Below, piece by piece: positions 7,322 to 12,985 of a stretch of 12,985 nucleotides of DNA. This DNA comes from JALRAP01 sp046302815 (GTDB lineage: Bacteria > Bacteroidota > Bacteroidia > AKYH767-A > OLB10), in the NCBI GenBank assembly GCA_046302815.1, contig JBKCHO010000033.1:1-12985 (forward strand), written 5' to 3'. Within the stretch, counting starts at the first letter, position 1, and each line of letters begins with the position of its first letter. The notes beneath the pieces were generated by a model. The model saw only the letters and a list, made by a program, of their open reading frames with translations. It was not told the DNA's origin and made no database searches. Made by a program: the position numbers and the translations under genes.

Positions 7322-8326
7322 ATGCAAATGAATTACATGATGGATATCGATAAGTTTTGGGGTGGTTCATTGAAGATTTCTGATTCCTCGACTTTTTCTA
7401 ACCTTGCCTTGAGTGCATTTCGATATCAAGCAAAATACATCCCAGTTTACAGGGAGTTTGTTCGACTTTCGGGGGTAAATCCTGAACAGGTGAATGATCT
7501 GGACAAAATTCCCTTTCTTCCAGTGGAGTTTTTCAAAACACAAAAGATCCACGATGCGCTGAGAGAGCCCTCATGCGTCTTTCGAAGCAGCGGCACATCG
7601 GGATCAAGCACCTCATGTCATTATGTGGTGGATCCAGTCATTTACGAGCAGAGTTTCATGGAGGGTTTCAAGCGGTTTTATGGCAACCCTTCAGAATGGA
7701 CCATACTTGCCTTGTTGCCGGGATATTTGGAGAGAGGCGACTCTTCCCTCGTTTATATGATGGATCGATTGATCAAGGCATCTAATTCTTCAGAGTCTGG
7801 TTTTTACTTAGATCAATTCGGTTCTTTGGCGTTTACTTTGGAATCTTTGCAAAACCAAGGCAAAAGGACGCTTTTGGTGGGAGTAACCCATGCGTTAGTC
7901 AGGTTCTTTGAAGAATATCCCATACGAATTCCAAAGGCTGTAATAATGGAAACGGGCGGCATGAAGGGTAGGGGAAGAGAGTTGGTCAGGGAGGAGTTGC
8001 ATCAGAAAATTATGGAGGTAACCGGCGTTGCTTCGGTTCATTCCGAATACGGAATGACTGAATTGCTTTCGCAGGCCTATTCTCAGACGCATGGTCTTTT
8101 TCATGCACCTCCATGGATGAAAGTTTGCATTAAAAAAATACATGATCCAAAAGGACCGTTTGTGGAAAGCATCACCGGTCTCATTCATGTAATAGATCTG
8201 GCAAATATCCACTCGTGCTCGTTTATTGCCACAAAAGACATGGGCAGGGTGTTTGCCGATGGAGGTTTCGAGGTGTTAGGAAGGTTGGATGAAAGTGATT
8301 TGAGGGGTTGCAATATGCTCGTTTGA
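7322..8326 (+). CDS. LuxE-family acyl-protein synthetase
   Basis: This 334-residue protein resembles the LuxE / acyl-protein synthetase family, relatives of adenylate-forming PaaK-like ligases. LuxE activates a fatty acid with ATP and transfers it to its own cysteine before reduction by LuxC. Visible motifs are the nucleotide-binding loop FRSSGTSGSSTS at 87-98, METGGMKGRGRE at 209-220, SEYGMTELLSQ at 241-251, and the C-terminal segment FEVLGRLDESDLRGCNMLV. Cys330 lies five residues from the end, the general location of the acyl-accepting Cys in Lux LuxE. No luxC, luxD or luxAB is present, so the partner is unknown. ATGs at 7322, 7328, 7337 and 7340 are all possible starts; 7322 gives the longest frame and 7340 (MDIDKFW) is a reasonable alternative. 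Confidence 0.85.
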   Translation: MQMNYMMDIDKFWGGSLKISDSSTFSNLALSAFRYQAKYIPVYREFVRLSGVNPEQVNDLDKIPFLPVEFFKTQKIHDALREPSCVFRSSGTSGSSTSCHYVVDPVIYEQSFMEGFKRFYGNPSEWTILALLPGYLERGDSSLVYMMDRLIKASNSSESGFYLDQFGSLAFTLESLQNQGKRTLLVGVTHALVRFFEEYPIRIPKAVIMETGGMKGRGRELVREELHQKIMEVTGVASVHSEYGMTELLSQAYSQTHGLFHAPPWMKVCIKKIHDPKGPFVESITGLIHVIDLANIHSCSFIATKDMGRVFADGGFEVLGRLDESDLRGCNMLV

Positions 8327-8398
8327 TTCGACCGAAACAGTTTTTCAATAGGGTTATTGTTGTGATTTTTGGTATCTGGAAAGGTTGTGTCTCATCTC

Positions 8399-8432
8399 TT
8401 TGAGGTTTATTTAGAAAATTTTCTTATTTTCG
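8399..8432 (+). promoter_or_regulatory. Weak promoter candidate for the 64-residue membrane protein
   Basis: TTTG (8399-8402) and TATTTTCG (8425-8432, one mismatch to TAnnTTTG) are 22 bp apart, 14 bp before the ATG at 8447. The remainder of the 120-bp gap after the LuxE-like gene shows nothing further that I recognise, except a poor hairpin (GTTT/AAAC) followed by five T near 8340. Confidence 0.25.
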
Positions 8433-8446
8433 TTCCAACCAACCAC

Positions 8447-8641
8447 ATGACCAACAAAAGAAGGGCTTTCCTCATCATCACTTCGGTTTCCACTGGCACA
8501 TTATTGTCGGCTTTCCTTTTGAAGATGAGGTATGGCGAATTAGATTCGGATAAATACCTATGGTTGGGGACCAACTTGTTTATGGCTGTTGTGCTCATAG
8601 CCGGAATCGGTTGGATTTTAGTATGGCGAAAAAGACCTTGA
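8447..8641 (+). CDS. Small two-helix membrane protein, unknown function
   Basis: This 64-residue protein begins MTNKRR. Two hydrophobic helices (about 8-26 and 38-60) are joined by a short polar loop (KMRYGELDSDKY), and it ends in the basic tail WRKRP. The basic residues at both ends suggest that both termini are cytoplasmic. A longer frame opens at 8369, but the ATG at 8447 gives a compact membrane protein and follows a possible promoter. I do not recognise the family. It lies between the LuxE-like and photolyase-like genes on the same strand, with gaps of 120 and 67 bp. Confidence 0.55.
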   Translation: MTNKRRAFLIITSVSTGTLLSAFLLKMRYGELDSDKYLWLGTNLFMAVVLIAGIGWILVWRKRP

Positions 8642-8708
8642 ATGCCCGGTTTACGGTTCTTGGATTTTCTACCAAACTTTTTTTTATCAAGGCTTGTTAT
8701 TGCATTAA

Positions 8709-9209
8709 ATGAACGGGAAAAACATATTGTTGTGGTGTCGTGAGCCCTCCTGGTGTCAGGGATTGCATCCGAATTTGTTTTCTGATGCTATTACCCTTAT
8801 CCCAGTCTTTTGTTTTGACCCTCGGGAAAAGGAGTTTTTTAATGATAACCATCAATTTTCCGATTTCAATACCTCCCTGTTGGATGGTGTCTCCAGACTT
8901 CGCTCGGAGTTGGTCTCCAAAGGAAGTAACCTATTGGTTTCCAACGGCAATTATGAAAAAGTTATTCCCTCCTTGGCTAGGGTTCTTCAAGCCAATGAGG
9001 TGGTAACATTCCATCAGGGTACACATCACTCGGTTCTTGAAAACTTGGCCTCATTCCGAGCAGATTCAATCAATCAGGTTGCTTTCAATCTCAATATGCA
9101 TTCCATCCGATTCAGATTGGAAGAACAAGCCAGCTTTGCTTTGCCCGGAAATTTTAATTTCCCACCTTTTCCAAAGATCAATCCAGGGCGAATTCCGTCT
9201 GCCGCATAA
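8709..9209 (+). CDS. Stand-alone photolyase N-terminal-like (alpha/beta Rossmann) domain protein
   Basis: This 166-residue protein resembles the N-terminal DNA-photolyase domain of photolyases and cryptochromes, especially the DASH type. It has ILLWCREPSW at 6-15, IPVFCFDPREKEFF at 31-44, the helix LLDGVSRLRSELVSKGSNLL at 57-76, then NYEKVIPSLARVLQANEVVTF, and a short tail containing FALPGNFNFPPFPK. Full enzymes are about 430-500 residues. The whole FAD-binding helical domain, which does the repair chemistry, is missing. The usual WFRNDLR motif is reduced to WCREPSW. A hairpin terminator follows the stop by 7 bp and the next gene begins 120 bp later, so no remnant of the catalytic part exists here. 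It is either a retained small protein of unknown role or a decayed gene with an intact frame. Confidence 0.7.
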   Translation: MNGKNILLWCREPSWCQGLHPNLFSDAITLIPVFCFDPREKEFFNDNHQFSDFNTSLLDGVSRLRSELVSKGSNLLVSNGNYEKVIPSLARVLQANEVVTFHQGTHHSVLENLASFRADSINQVAFNLNMHSIRFRLEEQASFALPGNFNFPPFPKINPGRIPSAA

Positions 9210-9216
9210 GGCTCAT

Positions 9217-9240
9217 TAAGAGTACTTTGTGCTCTTATTT
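9217..9240 (+). terminator. Intrinsic terminator after the photolyase-like gene
   Basis: TAAGAGTAC (9217-9225) pairs with GTGCTCTTA (9229-9237) through nine pairs, one of them G-T, around a TTT loop. It is followed directly by TTT. It begins 7 bp after the stop codon. The T-run is short, so efficiency is uncertain. Confidence 0.6.
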
Positions 9241-9328
9241 AGAATTCATCTTAATTTCATTCTGCTAGGATAAAATTGCATCCTGAAAAGTCAACAGATT
9301 TCAGGAAACTGCATAAAACTTTAGGCAA

Positions 9329-9850
9329 ATGACAAAATTTGAATTCAACACCCGAGTCAGCCAACTTTACACCCCTTTGCGAAATTTCGCACTCAAGTTG
9401 ACCCGAAATACAGAGGATGCATCCGACCTGACCCAAGAGACCATTACAAAGGCTTTTTATAACCGAGAGAAGTTTCGTGAAGGCACTAACATGAAAGCTT
9501 GGTTGTACACTATCATGAAAAATATTTTCATTAATAACTACAGGAGACAATCATCCGGTTTGGTGGTCACAGATGATACCGATAATCAATATTACATCAA
9601 TTCGCATCCTACCCAGGATTACAATCGTGGTGAGCGTAAAATGATCATGCAGGAAATTAGCAGGGCCATAGCCAGCTTATCTTCCAATCTTCGGGTTCCA
9701 TTTGAGATGGCTTTCAAGGGCTACAGGTATGACGAAATAGCACGGTTTATGAAGGTACCGTTGGGCACTGTTAAAATCAGAATCCACAACGCCCGAAAAA
9801 AGCTTAGAAGCCAGCTTAGGGATTATGATCCAGCGGCTGGAGCCTTGTAG
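9329..9850 (+). CDS. ECF-type RNA polymerase sigma factor (sigma-70 family)
   Basis: This 173-residue protein has the two-domain layout of extracytoplasmic-function sigma factors. Region 2 (about 10-75) includes LTRNTEDASDLTQETITKAF and MKAWLYTIMKNIFINNYRR, which bind core polymerase and the -10 region. A short linker follows. Region 4 (about 107-165) includes LSSNLRVPFEMAFKGYRYDEIARFM and the recognition helix VPLGTVKIRIHNARKKLRSQL. Length is typical. The ATG at 9329 precedes the conserved start of region 2. No anti-sigma gene follows; the next gene is a T9SS cargo protein 104 bp downstream. Regulation and targets are unknown. Confidence 0.92.
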   Translation: MTKFEFNTRVSQLYTPLRNFALKLTRNTEDASDLTQETITKAFYNREKFREGTNMKAWLYTIMKNIFINNYRRQSSGLVVTDDTDNQYYINSHPTQDYNRGERKMIMQEISRAIASLSSNLRVPFEMAFKGYRYDEIARFMKVPLGTVKIRIHNARKKLRSQLRDYDPAAGAL

Positions 9851-9888
9851 CGGCTGGCGTCCTCCGTGAATATGTGGATGGGTTTTAG

Positions 9889-9919
9889 TTGTGCTTTTCT
9901 GATTAATTTTTTACCATTG
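9889..9919 (+). promoter_or_regulatory. Promoter candidate for the T9SS cargo gene
   Basis: TTG (9889-9891), a 20-bp spacer and TACCATTG (9912-9919, one mismatch to TAnnTTTG) lie 35 bp before the ATG. Spacing equals that of the adhesin promoter. This suggests the cargo gene has its own housekeeping-type promoter, independent of the sigma-factor transcript. Confidence 0.5.
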
Positions 9920-9954
9920 CATTCACTTTAACCTAACTAAACCCAATCCAATAC

Positions 9955-10938
9955 ATGAAAAAAACTTTACTATCCTTATCTGCAATCCTGCTAACCACAG
10001 GGCTTATGGCACAGTCTGTTATCTACAGCAGTGGACCTGTTTTTGATTTGGCTGGCGGTGGTGCTGGTGGCGCCAATGCTTCTACTCTTCACGATGGATT
10101 TACCACTTACGGCGCTGGACATGCCCTTTCAACAGGCTATCGTGTTGCTGAAGATATTATTGTTCCTGCCGGTGAAACTTGGAGCATAGATTCGATTGCC
10201 TTCTTTGCCTACCAAACCAATTCAGGCAACACTTCAACCATTACCGAGGTGAATGTTCGTATTTGGAGTGGTACTCCTGGTGGTGCAAGCACAATTGTTT
10301 TTGGCGATTCTACCACCAACTTGATGTTAACCACCGATTGGTCGGGTACTTATCGTACTGGCGACTTCACTAGCACCACTTGTGCACCTGCTACTTGCGT
10401 AGCTAGGCCCGTTATGAGAAATGTCGCCTTTATTGGTACAACATTATCAGCGGGTACTTATTGGATTGATTGGCAAACCGGTGGTTCAACCACTTCTGGA
10501 CCTTGGGCTCCACCAGTGAATTTGGGTGCTGGAAACACTACCACAGGAAACGCAAAGCAATATATTAACGACCCTGCAAGTCCTAGTTACACCACTTGGG
10601 TAGACCTGACAGATGGTGGCACTTTGACGCCTCAAGGATTGCCTATTGAGGTAGTAGGTTCTGTGGTGACCGGAGTTCAGGAGGTGAATGCAGCAGGAAA
10701 TATTTCTGTTTTTCCAAACCCAATATCAAACAAGGCTACCGTTTCAATCAGCGGAACAACTTCAGAGCGTTTCGAATTTGTTGTTTTTGATATGATTGGT
10801 AATGTCGTTCGTTCCTATGATGATCTTGGAGCGGGTTCATTTTCTTTCGATCGTTCCGGTTTACAAAACGGAGTGTATTTCTATGAAGTGCGTGGCACAG
10901 ACAATTCCATCAGAACTGGAAAAATGGTTCTTAATTGA
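9955..10938 (+). CDS. Secreted protein with T9SS type A C-terminal sorting domain
   Basis: This 327-residue protein has a signal peptide at residues 1-19 (basic start, hydrophobic core, then LMAQ). The C-terminal domain at about 250-327 fits a T9SS type A sorting signal: SVFPNPISNKATVSISG, then FVVFDMIGNVV, LQNGVYFYEVRG and a final TGKMVLN. After crossing the outer membrane this tail is normally cleaved and the protein is anchored to the surface or released. The middle (about 22-235) is rich in Thr, Gly and Ser and probably all-beta, with IVPAGETWSIDSIAFFAYQT, VRIWSGTPGG and LSAGTYWIDWQTG. It resembles a recurring Bacteroidota extracellular module that I cannot name, and I see no catalytic motif. 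Only two cysteines (about 143 and 148) are present. Confidence 0.85.
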   Translation: MKKTLLSLSAILLTTGLMAQSVIYSSGPVFDLAGGGAGGANASTLHDGFTTYGAGHALSTGYRVAEDIIVPAGETWSIDSIAFFAYQTNSGNTSTITEVNVRIWSGTPGGASTIVFGDSTTNLMLTTDWSGTYRTGDFTSTTCAPATCVARPVMRNVAFIGTTLSAGTYWIDWQTGGSTTSGPWAPPVNLGAGNTTTGNAKQYINDPASPSYTTWVDLTDGGTLTPQGLPIEVVGSVVTGVQEVNAAGNISVFPNPISNKATVSISGTTSERFEFVVFDMIGNVVRSYDDLGAGSFSFDRSGLQNGVYFYEVRGTDNSIRTGKMVLN

Positions 10939-10951
10939 TTTCGACTGATCC

Positions 10952-10991
10952 CATAAAAAAATCCGGAGTATTCGCTCCGGATTTTTTTATG
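10952..10991. terminator. Strong bidirectional intrinsic terminator
   Basis: A perfect 17-bp inverted repeat (10952-10968 with 10975-10991) has a GC-rich core TCCGGAG/CTCCGGA, a six-base loop TATTCG, and a run of seven A on one side and seven T on the other. It therefore works as a terminator in both directions. It lies between the convergent T9SS cargo gene (stop 10938) and DUF2795 gene (stop 11006). Confidence 0.92.
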
Positions 10992-11005
10992 CTTTTAAAT
11001 TCCCA

Positions 11006-11227
11006 TCAATACTCATCTTCATTGAAAAAGAAGTCGTCCTTGGTAGGATAATCAGGCCATATTTCTTCTATGCTCTCGTAGGCTTCGCCTTCATCCTCCA
11101 ACTCCTGAAGGTTTTCAATCACCTCCAAAGGAGCCCCTGATCGAATGGCATAGTCAATGAGTTCGTCCTTGGTTGCAGGCCATGGTGCATCTTCGAGGTG
11201 TGAGGCTAGCTCTAAAGTCCAGTACAT
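11006..11227 (-). CDS. DUF2795 family small acidic protein
   Basis: This 73-residue protein begins MYWTLELASHLEDAPWPATK, followed by DELIDYAIRSGAPLEVIENLQELEDEGEAYESIEEIWPDYP and an acidic tail FFFNEDEY. This is the highly conserved Bacteroidota form of DUF2795, apparently a soluble cytoplasmic helical protein. Its function is unknown. The gene has its own probable promoter and shares the strong terminator downstream, so it is likely a single-gene transcription unit. Confidence 0.88.
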   Translation of the reverse strand: MYWTLELASHLEDAPWPATKDELIDYAIRSGAPLEVIENLQELEDEGEAYESIEEIWPDYPTKDDFFFNEDEY

Positions 11228-11279
11228 AATTAGCGGATTTTGAAAGGTTGAACTTTTTGGTGTTTTTTGAAAAGGTTAG

Positions 11280-11312
11280 CAAAAATAACAAAATCAGCCA
11301 CTTTTAGAACAA
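11280..11312 (-). promoter_or_regulatory. Promoter for the DUF2795 gene
   Basis: On the minus strand TTG (11312-11310), a 22-bp spacer and TATTTTTG (11287-11280) give a perfect TAnnTTTG element. The start would be near 11273, leaving a leader of about 45 nt before the ATG at 11227. Confidence 0.5.
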
Positions 11313-11325
11313 GTGCCGATAAAAG

Positions 11326-11877
11326 TTAGTTCTTTGGTTTCCAATTGATTTCTGCACCTCCGCGGTTTTTAAGTACAACCCTTGAGAGTACAAATAGGTA
11401 GTCGGATAGACGGTTCAGATAGGCTACTACAAGAGGTTCTACAGGTTCTGATTCAGATAAATGACAAACCAATCTTTCGGATCTTCGACAAACACATCTT
11501 GCAAGATGACACCAAGATGCATCTACATGTCCACCGGGGAGAATGAATGAAGTCAACTCTGGCAAAGAATCATTCATCTGGTCAATTTCAGATTCCAATA
11601 ATGCGATATCATCCTGATGCAATTCGGGCAATTTCATTTTTGATTTTCCAGGATCGGCAGCGAGCAGGGACCCTATAGTGAAAAGACGGTCTTGAACTTC
11701 TCCAAGAACTTGGTATATGTTGTCATCGGCTGCATTTAAATCCCGCACCATCCCAACATAAGAATTCAATTCATCAACAGTGCCATACGATTCAATACGC
11801 AAATGATGCTTAGGAACCCGTGTGCCTCCAATCAATGAAGTTTCACCTTTATCTCCAGTCTTCGTGTAAATGCGCAT
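11326..11877 (-). CDS. PduO-type cob(I)alamin adenosyltransferase
   Basis: This 183-residue protein transfers the adenosyl group of ATP to cob(I)alamin, making adenosylcobalamin for enzymes such as methylmalonyl-CoA mutase. Diagnostic motifs are IYTKTGDKGETSLIGGTRVP at 3-22 (nucleotide-binding start), RIESYGTVDELNSYVG at 27-42, FILPGG at 111-116, the Arg-rich RCVCRRSER at 127-135, and YLNRLSDYLFVLSR at 153-166. Length matches the PduO/MMAB family. It contains several cysteines in the 123-138 helix region. The gene starts 14 bp after the ABC ATPase gene ends, indicating co-transcription. No other cobalamin gene is visible. Confidence 0.93.
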   Translation of the reverse strand: MRIYTKTGDKGETSLIGGTRVPKHHLRIESYGTVDELNSYVGMVRDLNAADDNIYQVLGEVQDRLFTIGSLLAADPGKSKMKLPELHQDDIALLESEIDQMNDSLPELTSFILPGGHVDASWCHLARCVCRRSERLVCHLSESEPVEPLVVAYLNRLSDYLFVLSRVVLKNRGGAEINWKPKN

Positions 11878-11891
11878 ACTGAGGTGTTTTG

Positions 11892-12614
11892 TTAGGCGGA
11901 TATTTCTTGTTTTGATGCGCGGGTGATGCGATCATTGGGGAGGTCCGATTCAATCAGTCCGTCGCGAAGTCGGATGATCCTGTGAGCATGCCTTGCGATG
12001 TCTTCTTCGTGGGTCACAACGATGATAGTATTGCCCTTTCGATGGATTTCTTCGAACAACATCATGATTTCCGCCGAGGTTTTTGAGTCTAAGTTACCAG
12101 TAGGCTCATCCGCCAATATGATAGCAGGGTTATTAACCAAGGCCCTTGCAACAGCAACGCGTTGTCGTTGACCTCCGGATAACTCATTTGGTTTGTGTTT
12201 AACTCGATCGCCCAATCCCACATCCTGCAAGCATTTAAGTGCTCGATCCTCTCTATTGTCTTTGCTCACTCCTGCGTAAACCAATGGAAGTGCCACATTT
12301 TCCAGAGCGGTAGACCTTGGCAATAGATTGAAGGTTTGAAATACAAAACCGATTTCCTTGTTTCTAACCTCCGCAAGCTCATTGTCGGTCATTTCACTGA
12401 CTCGAATACCTCGCAGCGTATATTCTCCTCCTGAAGGAGTGTCAAGGCAACCCAAGATGTTCATCAAAGTAGACTTTCCAGAACCGGATGAGCCCATGAG
12501 AGCCACATATTCGTTTTTGAATATGGTCGTGGAAACTGAGCGTAAGGCATGAATGGTTTCAGTTCCTACAGTATAGCGCCTGGAGATGTCCTTGAGTACG
12601 ATGAGCGGTTCCAT
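11892..12614 (-). CDS. ABC transporter ATP-binding protein, LolD/MacB type
   Basis: This 240-residue ATPase has Walker A GSSGSGKST at 41-49, Q-loop Gln93, signature LSGGQRQRVAVARAL at 145-159, Walker B IILADEP at 165-171 and H-loop His202. The phrases LMGSSGSGKSTLMNILGCLDTPSGG and VFQTFNLLPRSTALENVALPL are typical of the LolD/MacB/FtsE branch, which powers lipoprotein release or MacAB-type export. It carries no membrane domain, so a separate permease is needed and is not in the window. It is about 5.6 kb from the TolC/adaptor pair and separated from it by plus-strand genes, so a shared complex is only a possibility. Confidence 0.92.
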   Translation of the reverse strand: MEPLIVLKDISRRYTVGTETIHALRSVSTTIFKNEYVALMGSSGSGKSTLMNILGCLDTPSGGEYTLRGIRVSEMTDNELAEVRNKEIGFVFQTFNLLPRSTALENVALPLVYAGVSKDNREDRALKCLQDVGLGDRVKHKPNELSGGQRQRVAVARALVNNPAIILADEPTGNLDSKTSAEIMMLFEEIHRKGNTIIVVTHEEDIARHAHRIIRLRDGLIESDLPNDRITRASKQEISA

Positions 12615-12618
12615 GGGG

Positions 12619-12651
12619 TAAATATAGTCAAATAGACAAGTAGACTTTCAA
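12619..12651 (-). promoter_or_regulatory. Weak promoter candidate for the ABC ATPase gene
   Basis: On the minus strand TTG (12651-12649), a 22-bp spacer and TATATTTA (12626-12619, one mismatch) lie only a few bases before the ATG at 12614. The transcript would be nearly leaderless. No terminator is evident in the 108-bp gap after the methyltransferase gene, so read-through from that gene is also possible. Confidence 0.25.
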
Positions 12652-12722
12652 TGAACACTCTTCTATCGCTATTGTTTGTGTACCTAGGATAAGTTTTAAT
12701 TGAAAGACAGAAATTCAAAGGA

Positions 12723-12985
12723 TCAAATCCTAATCCTAAAGTGCTCCTTTGAAAATCCTGGATTGAAAAAGACCATTCCGAAATGAAAAAAATCCACAGA
12801 CATGGTAACCTTATCGTGGCTTGTGATTTCATTCCAAGCCTGTACCATACCCTTAGACCAGTTGATATCATCAAAAATGATGAATGAATTGTTGTGCATT
12901 CGGCTCAACATCATATTGAAATACCGGGTTGTTGCCTCGTGTGTATGATTGCCATCAATGTAAATGGCATCCACTCTTTCATTTG
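12723..12985 (-). CDS. Class I SAM-dependent methyltransferase (partial, N-terminus off right edge)
   Basis: Only the C-terminal 86 or so residues are visible; the frame is open at the right edge. NERVDAIYIDGNHTHEATTRYF fits the acidic-strand and helix region of Methyltransf_24/O-methyltransferase-like proteins. FIIFDDINWSKGMVQAWNEI gives the paired Asp motif, and the end is FFHFGMVFFNPGFSKEHFRI. The substrate cannot be told. The codon at 12974 is an internal GTG within this frame rather than the true start. It is transcribed in the same direction as the ABC ATPase gene, 108 bp upstream of it. Confidence 0.8.
   Translation of the reverse strand, partial: NERVDAIYIDGNHTHEATTRYFNMMLSRMHNNSFIIFDDINWSKGMVQAWNEITSHDKVTMSVDFFHFGMVFFNPGFSKEHFRIRI

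Noticed and set aside
8369..8446. N-terminal extension of the small membrane protein to 8369
   Set aside because: The extension would lie across the candidate promoter and begins with a non-ATG codon; the ATG at 8447 gives a cleaner protein.
9210..9328. Frameshifted remainder of a photolyase gene after 9209
   Set aside because: Only 119 bp separate the stop from the sigma gene. They hold a hairpin terminator and AT-rich leader, with no coding similarity that I can see.
9257..9550. 97-residue minus-strand open frame overlapping the ECF sigma gene
   Set aside because: It overlaps conserved sigma region 2 on the other strand and shows no family features.
9833..9860. Direct repeat of AGCGGCTGG around the sigma gene stop as an attachment site
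   Set aside because: It is only nine bases, with no integrase, tRNA or mobile gene nearby.

Overview
The window looks like an ordinary chromosomal segment of a Bacteroidota bacterium, probably close to Flavobacteriales. The evidence is a cell-surface protein with a choice-of-anchor-L-type N-terminal domain and Ig-like repeats, a protein with a type IX secretion (T9SS) type A C-terminal sorting domain, a DUF2795 protein of the Bacteroidota kind, and upstream sites matching the Bacteroidota promoter pattern TTG-N(17-23)-TAnnTTTG. Shine-Dalgarno sites are weak or absent. I see no insertion sequence, phage gene, CRISPR array, tRNA or rRNA.

Left part (1-7260, all minus strand). A very long secreted adhesin-like gene starts at 2733 and runs off the left edge. 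Its visible 911 residues are a signal peptide, a choice-of-anchor-L-type domain and at least eight tandem Ig-like modules, spaced mostly at exactly 210 bp. Upstream is a compact minus-strand cluster read in the order lapA-like, nfu-like, tolC-like, HlyD/MacA-like adaptor, tsaB. The last three genes are 8 bp apart. It combines Fe-S carrier, efflux and tRNA-modification functions, and no inner-membrane permease is visible.

Middle (7322-10938, plus strand). A stand-alone LuxE-family acyl-protein synthetase is followed by a 64-residue two-helix membrane protein. Next is a 166-residue orphan photolyase N-terminal-like domain that ends just before a hairpin terminator. Then come an ECF sigma factor and a T9SS cargo protein of unknown function. 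A 17-bp bidirectional terminator closes the block.

Right part (11006-12985, minus strand). A LolD/MacB-type ABC ATPase and a PduO-type cobalamin adenosyltransferase lie 14 bp apart. Downstream of them is a DUF2795 gene with its own promoter, and at the right edge is the 3' part of a class I SAM methyltransferase.

No clearly new multi-gene system stands out. The best leads are the orphan photolyase-like domain with its own terminator, the lux-free LuxE homologue with a near-C-terminal cysteine, the sigma factor next to a T9SS cargo gene, and the rigid repeat spacing in the adhesin.
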